Below the pieces are notes generated by a model. It had not been told where the DNA came from and made no database searches. It worked only from the letters and a program-made list of their open reading frames with translations. This document shows, piece after piece, positions 1 through 62,840 of a stretch of DNA of 64,000 nucleotides; positions within the stretch are counted from its first letter, which is position 1, and each line of letters starts with the position of its first letter. A program made the position numbers and the translations under genes. The stretch spans positions 48,931 through 112,930 of the forward strand of contig JAXGGA010002876.1 of assembly GCA_038373865.1 (NCBI GenBank), written 5' to 3'. The stretch comes from Uloborus plumipes (Eukaryota > Arthropoda > Arachnida > Araneae > Uloboridae).

Positions 1-2
1 AT

Positions 3-1055
3 TCGGAATTGGATAGTATTTTACGTAATATTGGTTTTCATAAGTTAAAATGGTGTAACTGTTTGTATAAAATGCAAGAAAATGCTGTTTTAGTTGTCTA
101 TGTAGATGATTTTGTGTTATTTGCTAAAGATGAAAAAATACTGAAATTAGTAACTAAAAGGTTAAAAAATAGTTTAGAAATAACTGAAATAGGTGTGACG
201 AAATATTTGCTAGGTGTTAATTTTGAGAACATTAATAATTCAATATTTCTTCATCAAAAAACTTACATTGAAAAATTAGAATTAAAATTTAAAGATTTGC
301 CTAAGAGTTACGTTAAACTACCTTTTAAAACTGGTTATGTTTTACCAAGTAAAGTTAACGAAAGTGATATAGTAGAAAATGAAATCATGAAAAAATTTCC
401 ATACCGAACGTTGATTGGATGTTTGTCATTTTTGGCTTCTAGATCGAGGCCAGACATTAGTTTCTCTGTGAATGTAATGTCACAATTTTGTAATGGATAT
501 ACTTATCAACACTGGTTATTAGTAGTAGATATTTTGAATTATGTTTTTGCTACTAAAACTTACAAAATTAATCTTTCTAATGTAGACTCATTAAATTTGT
601 GTGCATATTCAGATGCTAATTGGGGGTGTCATTTAACTAAAAGACATTCAAGTAGTGGATACATGATTTATTTTTGTAACGTTCCGTTTGCTTGGAAATC
701 GGCAAAGCAAAAATGCATAGCGCTCAGTTCCATGGAGTCAGAATTTATTTCCTTGACTGAAAGTGTAAAAGAATTAACTTGGTTCTCCAGAATTTTAAAT
801 GAACTTAATTTTTGTGGTATAATTAAACCTATTCAGTATTGTGATAATGAGTTTGCAATCTATTTTTCGAAAAATAGTCAAGAAAATTTTAAAACTAAAC
901 ATATTGATGTAAGGTGTCAATTCATTAGACAAATGATTAATGAAAATATTTTTGATTTGAAATTTGTGAACTCTAAAAGTAATAGAGCGGACTTTTTGAC
1001 AAAACCTCTTTTGTTTGTGAAATTTCAAAATGCTATTGGTAAGATTTTTGAATAA
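3..1055 (+). CDS. Ty1/copia retrotransposon polyprotein, C-terminal part (reverse transcriptase end and RNase H)
   Basis: This is the 3' part of a copia-type pol gene. The frame is already open at the window edge, so the 5' part is missing only because the window starts here. The reverse transcriptase catalytic motif YVDD lies about 30 residues into the visible part. A copia RNase H domain follows, with AYSDANWG, SSMESEF, CDNEFAI and TKHIDVRCQFIR in the expected order. These are the family signatures of Ty1/copia rather than Ty3/gypsy. The frame runs uninterrupted to TAA at 1053-1055 and is followed within about 50 bases by what looks like the 3' LTR. It lies outside the Medea gene, on the opposite strand. 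The intact visible frame suggests a fairly young copy, but gag, protease and integrase cannot be judged. Confidence 0.93.
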   Translation, partial: SELDSILRNIGFHKLKWCNCLYKMQENAVLVVYVDDFVLFAKDEKILKLVTKRLKNSLEITEIGVTKYLLGVNFENINNSIFLHQKTYIEKLELKFKDLPKSYVKLPFKTGYVLPSKVNESDIVENEIMKKFPYRTLIGCLSFLASRSRPDISFSVNVMSQFCNGYTYQHWLLVVDILNYVFATKTYKINLSNVDSLNLCAYSDANWGCHLTKRHSSSGYMIYFCNVPFAWKSAKQKCIALSSMESEFISLTESVKELTWFSRILNELNFCGIIKPIQYCDNEFAIYFSKNSQENFKTKHIDVRCQFIRQMINENIFDLKFVNSKSNRADFLTKPLLFVKFQNAIGKIFE

Positions 1056-1105
1056 TTGTTTTCTGTTTAAAAGAAAAAAATGCATTTACGACAGATGGGG
1101 CCGCT

Positions 1106-1380
1106 TGTTGGAAATTACATTCTGTCGTAAATTGGCAACACGGTTTTCTTTAACAGTATGCAAATTTGTGCATCACTTAAAAGCATATATATAGTCAACT
1201 AGTATGTTTTGGCATCGACGATGTGGTTAGACGTTATGTTATTTTTGTAAATACGTTTGTTTTAATTCTTGCATATAAAATAAAATGCATCTATTTTTTG
1301 ATTTATATTATTGCTACATCATTGAATTACACGGACACTGCTTTAACTCTGCTAAACATTTGAACAGTAACAAACTTAAC
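1106..1380 (+). mobile_element. Copia 3' LTR (5' edge clear, 3' edge approximate)
   Basis: The stretch after the copia stop begins TGTTGGAAATTACA, the typical start of a copia LTR, directly after a purine-rich stretch (GATGGGG) that could be part of the polypurine tract. It holds a TATA-like run (CATATATATAG, about 1184) and AATAAA near 1276, as an LTR promoter and polyadenylation site would. The 3' end is uncertain because the 5' LTR is outside the window and cannot be compared. Confidence 0.6.
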
Positions 1381-2330
1381 AATAAATGAGGACAGAGCAA
1401 GTGCAACGCTTAGAACAATTATTTATGAGAAGTTGCATTTGTTTGTTTGGGGTTTGCAAGTAAAACAGTAAGAAAATAGCCAAACCGCTTCCTGAAAGTA
1501 GCAAAAAACAGCCAATAAGTTCGAAAACCGTCCTCTCTAGTAAGGGAATCCTTCATGGGGCTGGGAATTCACGTCCCCATATTGTTAAGCTAAATAAAAA
1601 GTTACACGAACATTACAAAAAAAAAAAAAAATTTGAAAATAAAAAACGAAGAGATGCAGTATTTGATGTTCAGATTAAAGTCCTAATTGTGGAAGACTTT
1701 GGATCACAATTACCGAACTGATTTACAAAATTCAGAATCTCGCATTAAAGTTTAGCTATGAACATTCAAATCTGGACAGAAGGAGTGCGCACATGTTTGC
1801 ACTGGGGACAGGAAATGCCCAGTGCTAGGGGACTAACCGGAGAATGTGAAGCAGAGAAGAAAGATTTGTTCTCGGAAAGGGCAACAAAGAGAGATAGGTA
1901 TTACCGTCGAAAGAAGTTTTTAACAAAAAAACAAGGTTTAATTGACGGCAGCAGACGCAATGAGAAATAAAAACCATAAAAATATGAGCTGATCCTAAGA
2001 TACTTTATTTTGACGAAATGCTTTCTGTTTGATGTCTTGGTTTATTTGGGCATCGTAATTTTTATATTCCTTCAAATAATTTTGATGTTCCTCAATAATC
2101 CCTGGCAAGAAATTAAAAGAAAAATTGAAGGTTAAATTCTTTCAACTTTTGAATTCTTTCTTTAGGCAAATATTCGTAAAAATTGTAAAAAAAAGGTCAA
2201 ATCTTAGCAAAAAAAAAAAGGAAAAGTAACAAATAAATTCAAAGACAATTCATAGTTTTATTCCATATTCAAATAAGTTAATTTATTAATATAAACCTTT
2301 TTTTGTATTTTTTCAATCAATCCTCAAACG
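1381..2330. other. Intergenic stretch with no recognised feature
   Basis: AT-rich sequence with homopolymer A runs and one 70-codon open frame (1758-1970) that matches nothing I know and has no coding signature. No gene is called. Confidence 0.5.
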
Positions 2331-2354
2331 GCGTATGCTTTTTATTTATTTATT

Positions 2355-2490
2355 TTTTAAAAAGTAGCAACTACTATTCGAAAGTAGTTGTAGTTGCTAC
2401 ATTAAAAAAAAAGTAGATGTAGCTAACTACATATATAACAAAGTAGTTGTAGTTCGCTACAAAATAAATGTAGTTTTTCCAACCACTGGT
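2355..2490. repeat. Degenerate repeat rich in GTAGTTGTAGTTGCTAC motifs
   Basis: The motif GTAGTTGTAGTTGCTAC and its inverse GTAGCAACTAC recur with variations, ending near CCAACCACTGG. A related AGTAGCTACTAAAGC pattern occurs again near 5930-5980. It looks like the end of a repeat family, but no target-site duplication was found. Confidence 0.45.
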
Positions 2491-2497
2491 ATATTGC

Positions 2498-3050
2498 ACG
2501 ACATACTTATGACAGGTTTAAGTTTTTAATTGCCCCAAAATGGTTAAAAAACACACCCCTTACAAGCCCGTCATTACGGGATGATATTTGGGTGAATTGT
2601 TTTTCCGCTTCAGATGGCGCGGGAGATTCTCGTCTTGGGCCCCCGGGCTATTTCTCCTTCCGCGTCTTTCTGCCTCGTGGTGGTCTAAAGACAGACGTTA
2701 TATATTATACGGTTGTAATTGTTTCATTGCAGTCTGCACTGTAAAATATGAATGTTGAGCTTACGGTATAAGATAGCTATTTGAAATTATTAAACTGTAA
2801 AAATTGCTCTTTTTACACTATTAAACTGCAAAGTTACCCATTTTACACAAATAAGCTTGAAAAATTGTACGAAATACAGAGCGGTTAAAAAACGAAAGTT
2901 TTTGCATTGACCTTCTTTTCTAAGCATAGTAGAAAAAAAAATTAAAAAAAAAACGATGGGACGGAAAGATTGAGAGCTTTCCAACGATGTGTTACATGTC
3001 ATACTTACGACAGGTTTAAGTTTCTCATTGACCCAAAATGGTTAAAGATA
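2498..3050. repeat. Pair of 50-bp direct repeats about 496 bp apart
   Basis: A stretch beginning near 2500 (CATACTTATGACAGGTTTAA) recurs near 2996 with a few substitutions. Both copies run through CCAAAATGGTTAAA. The arrangement could be a partial tandem duplication or two subunits of one element. No coding content is seen between the copies. Confidence 0.55.
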
Positions 3051-3406
3051 ACTTTTTTTACCAGCAAAAAATGTGATGCCCAGTAAAAAATACAATCACT
3101 CTCAGCCGCCAGACACCTCGCATTCCGCTTAGAAGAGCATAAGGAAAGATATATTAAAGAGCCAGACATCTTGAAATTATCACTCCAAAACGTTGTAAGC
3201 TCTTATACTATTATGTTGTGGTTCTATTGTCTTAATAATATGTGTTAATTTCACTTTATTTTAATTTCAAAAAGATTGACATTCTCATTGTTTTGGAAAT
3301 TTAGCTATGGTGGATAACACTACAGGAAGATTAGTAGTCCTAATAGCTGCTCAGCTTTTAGATTTCCATTGCTAAATTAAATGCAATGAACCTGTAAAAT
3401 TCCTTC

Positions 3407-3431
3407 GGGGGGGGGGGGGGGGGGGGGGGGG
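3407..3431 (+). repeat. Poly-G tract
   Basis: A run of about 25 G residues. Similar but shorter G or C runs occur near 5861, 33372, 33903, 35540, 47900, 50309, 53023 and 60860. Several lie inside the short elements annotated below. Confidence 0.95.
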
Positions 3432-3526
3432 AGAGGAGGAACTTTTTGCCAGCTGCTTCCAGTATAAGTTCATTTGGAACACTATTTGATCCATTAGTGA
3501 AATAGGAAATAATGCCAAAAGCAACA

Positions 3527-4364
3527 TTAACCCTTCACTGTACGGTGTGCCAAATCTGGCACAAACCAAATAAACCCTCATATATTCCAATGACTTTTTA
3601 AATGCAGTTAAACTGAGTTTTACGCCCCTTCTGGAACATTGCTATAACAGTTTAGTGTGATGTTTATGCACTAGTTAGTTGCACTAGTCTAGGTATTACA
3701 GTTCTTGCTTTTGAAAAAAAAGAGTGTCTGCATTTCCGTTAAAAGTGTGTTTAGTCATTATTTCCTTTGTTCTAAAAATGTTTTAATACACTTAGTGGAA
3801 AATTTGTTTGTACCACTTATGGCACAAAACACATTGTAGATTATTACACTTATCGGTATACAAAGCATATGCTATGTGCTTTGTGCCATATCTAAAACAA
3901 ACAATTAAAACATCATTTTTGGTGCACATTTTTAAGATTAATTTTTTTCTTCATTTTTCCTGAACTCAGGGCTATTTAAAAGGTAACAAATGATTTTTTC
4001 ATGAAAATATAAAAAATCGTGCAGTGAAGGGTTAAATATTTCAAAACTCAACTATATCATCTGAAAGCGCTTTAAAAGATCTATTTAGAAAGATTTAATT
4101 TTTCTTTCTGAGGTCAAGGGCTCACCTGTGATGACGTCATCAAAATGGCCGCTTTTACAAGTAAATACGTTTGTTTAACTACTTAAAACTCCATCATATA
4201 TACAAATATTGCAAAACTCAAATATATCATCTGAAAGCTCTTTAAAAGAGTTACTTAGAAAGATTTATTTTTTCTTTCTTTATTTTTCCTGAACTCAGAG
4301 TTATTAAAAGGTAACATGTGACATTTTTCATGAAAATATAAAAAATCGTGCAGTGAAGGGTTAA
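3527..4364. mobile_element. piggyBac-like TTAA short element with a duplicated right end
   Basis: The left end is TTAACCCTTCACTGTACGG (3527). The inverted partner GTGCAGTGAAGGGTTAA occurs twice, ending at 4035 and again at 4364. The two right ends share about 90 bp of flanking sequence (ending CATGAAAATATAAAAAATCG), so the right terminus is duplicated. TTAA at the ends and CCCT-type inverted termini match piggyBac-type non-autonomous elements. No transposase frame is present. Confidence 0.75.
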
Positions 4365-4549
4365 CAGAGAATGGTCTTCTAGTTCCAAAATTTCTTCAGA
4401 TGGTCTGTACTCTTCAGCTAATTAAGGAATTTTTGTTCTTTCCTTGGATCCATTTTACCTAAGAAATTTTGGAGTTTGCAAGAACATTAAAACCAACATA
4501 TTCAGAATCAGAAGAAATGGGAGGAGGAGAAACATCTTCATTTCCAAAA

Positions 4550-4735
4550 TCGTTTCATTTCATTTTAGATCAGTCCTGGGTCCTTTTTTATCCAGACCAT
4601 GAGCCAATCAAACCCCAGGTCCAGTACCTCCAGAGATATTGATTCACTTGGAGGACTGATCACGAGCGGTGCCACAGCTACCATTTGCGAAGACGGTGGA
4701 TTTTTGACCGGCTAGGATTTTAAAAATCAGATTAA
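4550..4735 (-). mobile_element. Degenerate tRNA-derived SINE remnant
   Basis: The stretch with CTTGGAGGACT, GATCACGA and GACGGTGGATTTTTGACCGG is a diverged relative of the better preserved SINE at 25838-26130, in the same orientation. The TTTCATTTCATTT run at its left end corresponds to the SINE tail read on the minus strand. Confidence 0.6.
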
Positions 4736-4739
4736 GGTA

Positions 4740-5540
4740 CTCACCTGAAGACTCAGCCACTCATAGAGTCAATACCTGATAGAAGCTTTTTGAAAAGCAA
4801 TACAGCTTCATCTGCACTGAAAATTTTCTAAATATTTGAAAATATATTAAAATTCAAAATTATGGAAGCAAAATACCACTAACAGAAGAAAAATATCAAA
4901 GCAGAGAACATAAAAAGTAAGCAACGGTCCTGTACTAATGGAGAATCTTAAATGTGTGAACTTGTGGACCTTTAAACATCTGTTCTCTCAAGAACCTAGG
5001 ACAAATAAACAAAAACCCCTCTTTACTGAAAATTATGAAGTAACAATTTTCACTAGTTGCAGTGAGATGAGGAATAACTGATGCAATGCTCCAAATGCAG
5101 TGTCCACTTTTGAAGACTCTCACAAAGAAACCTTATTTTAATATCAAAAAATACACTCAATTTTTTTACAAAATGACTGAATACGTCAAAGTTCTTGAAG
5201 AAAAATGTTTGGCTGCCAAAAGCTTAGGAAGTGAGGAGCTATTTTAAACACATAAAGCCAGGAAAAAGGCATATTTAATAGAACTGCCGTCTATGAGCAT
5301 TAAAGAGAAATAAAAGCTCGTTTTGCAGTTATACTTGATTAAAAAGACATTTTCAAAAGTGGAGTCTTTTTGTGACCACCGCAATGTAGAGGGTGAAACG
5401 ATGAATTTTCAAAGTGGCATCCTGCTGAAGATAGTCCATTTTCAGAAATTAAAACAAAAATGTCCATAAATAAATCTTGCTTCGGGGGGTGCCAGTTATT
5501 CTTTTTTCTCATACGGAATTGAAACACAGCTTTGTGTTGA
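4740..5540. other. No recognised feature
   Basis: AT-rich unique-looking sequence between the SINE remnant and the hAT element. The short open frames here (minus strand 4935-5123 and 5339-5527) have no recognisable domain. Confidence 0.5.
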
Positions 5541-5552
5541 ATATGTCCACAA

Positions 5553-7031
5553 CAGGGTTGCCAGGTTTAAGATCTGTAAATACGGGACAGGCTTATTGGC
5601 AGGGGAGGGTGGGGGGTTGAGAGATGAAGTCTTAATGTTGAATTTTTACAACCTTGTCTTTAATAGCAAATGTTTCTCACAAATATACATGAAGAAAAAA
5701 ATACACAATGAGCACATAAATAAAAAGTATATTCTTTTCCATTGCATAGTTATTTTTCTTTTGGAAAAGGTTTAACACTAAACTAATGTGAAATTCGTAT
5801 TTCCCAATTATTAACTCCCTTTTGGCCACACTCAGGCTTGTCACTTCGAATTTTTCAAGGGGGGGGGGGGCAAAAGGTATAAATATTCAATGTAAATTAT
5901 ACTAAAATGCAGCAAAATAAACTACTAAAAAGTAGCTACTAAAGCTAAGCTACTAAAAAGCAGCAAAAGCTGCGCTCACCTTTATGTAAATACATTATTA
6001 TATAAATACATAATTTCCCAAAATCAGGAGAAAGGAGGGTAATTGACCACCCGCCCTGATCCCCGAAATAGCAGGCCTGTGTTGGCGTGAAAGATATAAT
6101 ATTCGTTTCTACTGATGACTAATGCTCATCATGTCCTTTTTCAAAAAGTAAGACGTACCAATGGGGAAATTTGAATACGTTCAAAATGATTTGAAAGAGT
6201 CATTAACAAATATTTTTAATGCAATTGAGTAAACATGGGATTAAACCTCATTTCTTGAACTAACAATAAGAAGCTTACCTAAAACTGAAGAAATCAATAT
6301 TCAATATCTTAAAAGAAAAGAACTGCACTGTTTTTTCAATATTATATTATAATAATTATTCTAATTTGATGTCGAAATTTTTTTTTTTTTTTTACATTTT
6401 AAATCATATTTGCTACTTGATTTTACTGCTGTTCTGTCTAAGTTTGGATTGTCTTCAGATAGCCATAAAGCTCATTGCAATTTATATTTCTCTCGTTCAT
6501 TGTAAAAATTGTGTATCTTCATACTTTAAATTGCGTATTTGTTTGCTAAATAAAATAACATTTAGTTACATCTTTTAGTATAAAAGTGAAGCACAAATCT
6601 AGTTTCAAAAGAAAAATCTCTAGAAACTAATAATAGCTGAGCACTAATAATTCTTTCATAAGGAAAAATGTGAGAAGTGGTTTACATAACAAGGCATAAA
6701 AAATAGTTTAGAAAGAGCAGCACCCCTTTTACAATGAACGACACGTTTATTCAATTAATTATCACAATGATTTCTGCTCTAACTGAGCAGAGTACTAACA
6801 TTACACTTCAGAGTATAAAAAAGTTATGATTCAATCAGTTTTCTTAGCACTCTATTTCGTATATTTTGCTTTACTTAATTTTTTCTAAAAATAATGTTAC
6901 GTTTTGTAAAATGTTGCTCCTAGCTTGGAATACGGGACTTAAGCAGTCCCGTATCAAGGTTCCCCGGGACGCGGGACAATGTTTTGAAATACGGGACAGT
7001 CCCTTGAAATCCGGGACGTCTGGCAACCCTG
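5553..7031. mobile_element. Non-autonomous hAT-type element, 1.48 kb
   Basis: The left end is CAGGGTTGCCAG and the right end is its inverted copy CTGGCAACCCTG. The flanks are the 8-bp near-identical repeats GTCCACAA (5545-5552) and GTCAACAA (7032-7039), the size made by hAT transposases. Inside the right end are repeats of the motif TACGGGAC / GGGACAG, which may be subterminal binding sites. No transposase frame is present. The element ends about 580 bp beyond the Medea stop codon. Confidence 0.85.
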
Positions 7032-7239
7032 GTCAACAATGAAACCTAAATGCTAGTTCTTAAAGAGTGATTCTTTGATGTGCAGATTGGATTGTTCAAA
7101 AGAAAATATCTTTAAATAATTTTTTTATTAACATGATGTACACGCCAAAAGAAGGCAAATTTACATGATGTATGCATACAAATATTAACTGAAAATTTCA
7201 ATTATCAAGCTATTTTAAAAATTAAAAAAAAAAAAAAAT

Positions 7240-7609
7240 CACTTTGGAAAACAGGGAATTTTATTAATTAATAAAATCTCAGAATTGAGGCTCTTGGGGA
7301 ATTTCTTATGAATAATGCTTACCGAGGGAAAAAGTAAAAAGGTAAAGAATTCACATTTATAGAATATACTGGAACATGTACAACATGATGTATGAGCATT
7401 GATGATAACATTTGTTGGTCTTTCCAATATTCCAATTGAAGCGTTCATTCCATCAATTTGTTCTTCTTTAAAACGTTCTTCATTCGGTCTGTCTGCAGCT
7501 CGTTAAAATCAAAAGCAAGCGATTATTCGGAAAACATTGTTTTAAAACCAAAATCACAAAACTCGTTGTTATCCGTAACTTGGCAGTATCTGATCTCTTT
7601 CCTAAAGAC
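7240..7609 (-). other. Smad4: Medea/Smad4 3' UTR (inferred)
   Basis: On the minus strand, the first AATAAA after the stop codon is at 7265-7260. A T-rich stretch follows it (around 7223-7240), so cleavage near 7240 would give a 3' UTR of roughly 370 bases. Other AATAAA copies lie further downstream and alternative ends are possible. Transcript data would be needed to fix the end. Confidence 0.4.
7260..7265 (-). terminator. Smad4: Candidate polyadenylation signal AATAAA for Medea/Smad4
   Basis: Read on the minus strand this is AATAAA, followed by a T-rich downstream region. It is the nearest canonical signal after the stop codon. Confidence 0.4.
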
Positions 7610-59160
<51,551 letters not shown>

Positions 59161-59179
59161 GATAGCAGCATTACTTCAT
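59161..59179 (-). promoter_or_regulatory. Smad4: Medea 5' UTR piece with a minimal upstream ORF
   Basis: On the minus strand, TTTTGTTTTCAG ends at 59180 as a splice acceptor, and the exon then opens directly with ATGAAGTAA. This is a two-codon upstream frame ending 10 bases before the Medea ATG. An upstream non-coding exon must exist but was not located. Confidence 0.55.
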
Positions 59180-59504
59180 CTGAAAACAAAAAGAAAACAG
59201 CTCAATAAGAATGAAGTTTAACGGCTTATACTGTTCAATACTCTGAGCATAAACTTTCTCAAAACAATTTCTTTTACCTCGGACTCGAATATTACATGAG
59301 TTTCCATGCAACTTTTCTTATCAATGATGAGTTAAAATCAATGAGATATATCCTAATAGTAATCAAATAGTTAATGTAATATAATCCATAGCCCGAGAAA
59401 AAAAGATCTTAAAAGATAATTAAATCCCACTATAGTGTGTGCAAATACAGAAGTCGAGATTTATGTGACAAAAACTTAATGCGGAACAAGCATAGTTGCC
59501 AACT

Positions 59505-60160
59505 TACCGTATTTTCGGGTAGATAAGCTGCACCACCGTATACGCCGCACGCACTTCGTAAAATTCAAAATTCGGGAGAAAAAAAATGTGTTTCACCAGA
59601 TACACTGCATCGGCGTATAAGCCGCATAAAACTTTGTCAAAAATTCAATCTGCCAGAACCTTCACCTACGCTGTATACTGGTATTGACCTGTTCTACTCG
59701 GGTTGGTTTCTACTGCAACCCTACTTCCCATCCTCAGGGCAACTGCCTGCAGCCAGGTGTTTTTTTTTTTTAATTTTGTTTATATTTTCGATTGGATTCG
59801 TTTATTAGACAAGTTGGTTATGGTTGATGTTTTTTATTCTTAATTTATTCCACTTCCTTATCAGATCTAGGAGAATAAAATAACATCTGAATAAGCAGAA
59901 ATGCTATCACCCTTTTCAAAATAGATCTTTTCAAGAGGGTTGCAGTTGTGGTTTTCGATGTCAGACTCTAATTTATTTTTTTTTAAGCAATAACTAAACA
60001 TAACATGAACTCTGAAAAAATAAAAAATAAAAAAAATTCACATGGTATAAGCCGCCATGGCGTATTGGCGTATAAGCCACCAGGGCGTATAAGCCACAGG
60101 AGTTAAAATTCAGCTTTTAAACATGTATAAGCTGCCGCTTATCTACGCGAAAATACGGTA
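59505..60160 (+). mobile_element. TACCGTATTTTC family element, copy 2 (complete, 656 bp)
   Basis: TACCGTATTTTCGGGTAGAT at the left pairs with ATCTACGCGAAAATACGGTA at the right. The interior repeats GTATAAGCCGCC-type phrases. No flanking duplication is evident. No coding capacity. Confidence 0.83.
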
Positions 60161-60300
60161 GTTTATTTCAATGCATAAAAAACTTATGCTGCTTCGATAA
60201 TAAAACAGGAAATCAAGAGTTTTTAATCCTACTGACAGCATGTCACACACTTCATATCAAAATTTCATTATTCTTTTTTTTTTTTTTTCAAGTTTTATTG

Positions 60301-60773
60301 TACTGCCAAACCTGCCTATCTTGAATTTCACTGGACAGAAGAACTGCTTGAGATATGGAGGTCTAGAGATACAGAGATTGTGATAAAATTAAAAAATATA
60401 AGCAATTGGAACATAGCTCAAATACTTCAGAGATGGTTTGTAGAACATTTTACAGTATGACATGTTGTGAGTGCATGTTTTACTAATTTTCATGATTATA
60501 TCAACAGCAAGTTTATGCATACCTGTAAGTACGAACACTGTCTTTCAAGGTTTGTGCAAAAGAGGATTTTTGTCTTCAAGTAATACCCTTGATAAAGGTT
60601 TAACTGGAGATTAAATTCAAAAATGAGAATCGTCGAAATTCGAGATATAGAGGCTTTTTGGAAACTTCTTTCAACATAAACATGGGAAGAAACACTAAAT
60701 TTATACTGTAAAAGCAGGGAAATTGAAACATTTTGACATAAAGAGGCTTTGGAGATAGGCAGGTTCGACTGTA
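60301..60773 (-). mobile_element. Tc1/mariner-like MITE family C, copy 2
   Basis: TACTGCCAAACCTGCCTATC at the left and GATAGGCAGGTTCGACTGTA at the right, with TA at both borders. It is inverted relative to the copy at 47957-48442, with which it shares TTGAATTTCACTGGACAGAAG-like and GAGATTGTGATAAAATT sequence. Confidence 0.78.
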
Positions 60774-60794
60774 TTCGTATAAGCAGGGTATACG

Positions 60795-61229
60795 AAGGGG
60801 TGATTGTGAGTTCATGAAAAAATACCTGAAAGTTTTGAAGAGAAAATGTGTGCGTGTGAGGGGGGGGGGTTTCAAAAAACCAAGGCCCCTATTATTTAAG
60901 CACACCTAATTTTATAATTATACGTATTTAATAATAAATTGCCTTTCATAAACAAACAAGACACATTTCACACATTCGAATAGTTTCAAATAGTTTTTAG
61001 TCAAAAAAAAAAAAAATAGAATGGTATCTTAACATTTTTGATCGATGAATATTATTAGTAATTATCGGAAAATCACCGAAAATTAGAAAAATAAAAAAAA
61101 TACTGAAGGTGGGAAGACAAACGAATAATTAAAAATATTTTATTTCCGGTATTTTCGAACATGAAAATACCAGAATCGATTATAAAAATACCGGAAATCC
61201 GGTAAAATACCGGAACACAATCACCCCTG
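60795..61229 (+). mobile_element. hAT MITE family A, copy 3 (435 bp)
   Basis: AAGGGGTGATTGTGAG at the left and CACAATCACCCCTG at the right. The flanks GGTATACG (60787-60794) and GGTATATG (61230-61237) match at 7 of 8 bases. Internally shorter than copy 2 by a deletion of about 200 bp. Confidence 0.9.
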
Positions 61230-61239
61230 GGTATATGTT

Positions 61240-62835
61240 TATCCGTTACCCGATTAAGCGGGGCTGATTACTGGTTCATTATTTTAACTATTTTACACAG
61301 TTATTGAAAAAACATAGGCCTTTGCCACCACTCAAAGATTTTTCATGCTAATGTTTTCAGAGGTACTATAACTAATTAAGTGAAAATATTTAACATTAAA
61401 ATAACTAACACGATTACCAAAACTTTTAGAAAGGCTCCAAAATAAGTATTTGAGAAGTTATAAATTTTCAAGTCTTTAACCGAATTTTTTACAGATGAAC
61501 CTCAAGTTACTTGACTACATAAATTCATCAGTCTCCTTAAAGTTTTTAATAATTTGAAACAATTAATTTCATCAAAATCTTTGTTAAGTATATCTTTGGT
61601 AAGCCATCTCATTTTCCTAATGATTCGCTTATATAAGCTCCAATCAGGGTTCATCAAACCGGGCCCAGACCGAAAAAACACACCTGGTTTTTTTTTGGGT
61701 GGGCCCACTTGAAAAACCCACTATGTCGGCAAAGTGGGTTTTTCAAAATTTACGGCATATGAAAACATTTTTTCGGATACAAATTAAATATCAGACTATT
61801 TTAACTAATACTAAGTTTACATATTGGTATTGATCAATTTAGTTATGATATTTAGTGAGTTATAATATTTAGTTTCTGTCAATAACAGGTTCAAAAAATT
61901 GCCATTTTGCATTCTTGGCAATTTATTAAGGCTCCTCTTCACACAGAGTCTGATCGCTTCAGATCCAATGTTAACCTACGGGAAAAATTGACTAAAGGTT
62001 TTACAACTTCCTTTTAAGTTTTTGACTCCGATTTTTTTTTCGAGTATTTTTCAAGCCTATTTCTGAGTCTTGTATTTGCTACTTTTTTGAAATTTGCATT
62101 TCTCGATTTTTTAAAAATCGTGAAAAAATGAATTTCGTCGAAAACAAGGTACTGTTGCACATTTCGCTCAATAAAAAGTTAGCAAATCATGCTATCGAAA
62201 TTTTAACTTTTAGCAGACACGCAAAACATTTCCAGCTTTCTCCCGAGACTTCGTTTGTAAAAATGCGACCAATTTTTAAATCAAAACGGGACGCCAATTA
62301 TTGAAAATATTTCCAAAAAAAGCTCACTTTCTTCCTCAGCTCCGCCTTCCATCGGATTCTCTTCTTGTCGAGGGGAAACCTCTGAGGAGGTGTGAAGATT
62401 TACAACCACCCATTACCCCCCCTGACTCTTACAGCGTGGTTCCACTTCTCTCTTTTCCTAAGGCTTTATTCAAGAATGAATGCTCCTGCTTTTGAAAATG
62501 AATCCACATGTTAGTTAGCAAACATCTGCATAGCTCAGTTCGTGTTCAGAAACGAATATTTATTCGCAATTTGATGAACGTTGTTACAATGTTGTCGAAT
62601 GCAAAATATTGACATTTTTTCCCTTCCAGTATGTAGAAACATGTTTTGTTTTTTTAAATATATTTTACAAATACGCAAATTAAATTACACGTGTTTTCAA
62701 TGTTACAAAGAACTCACTCTGTACTCTACAATTATATTAAACACTCTCTGATAACTTTTACGTAAAAGCAATAGAGGAAAATCTAACTTAAATATATTTT
62801 AAATTTAAACGATCGTTTAATGTGCGTGATGAGTT
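61240..62835. other. Upstream of Medea exon 1: no recognised gene
   Basis: Mixed AT-rich sequence. A slightly more GC-rich patch at 62330-62470 holds no convincing coding frame. A CAGGGTTCATC motif near 61645 resembles a hAT end, but no partner was seen. The undetected 5' UTR exon or promoter of Medea could lie here or beyond the window. Confidence 0.4.
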
Positions 62836-62840
62836 AACGT

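Noticed and set aside
1758..1970. 70-codon open frame between the copia element and the repeats
   Set aside because: Composition and length are what chance gives, and no family is recognised.
61640..61745. CAGGGTTCATC with GGGCCCA-rich inverted sequence
   Set aside because: Looks like a hAT left end, but no right end or target repeat could be found.
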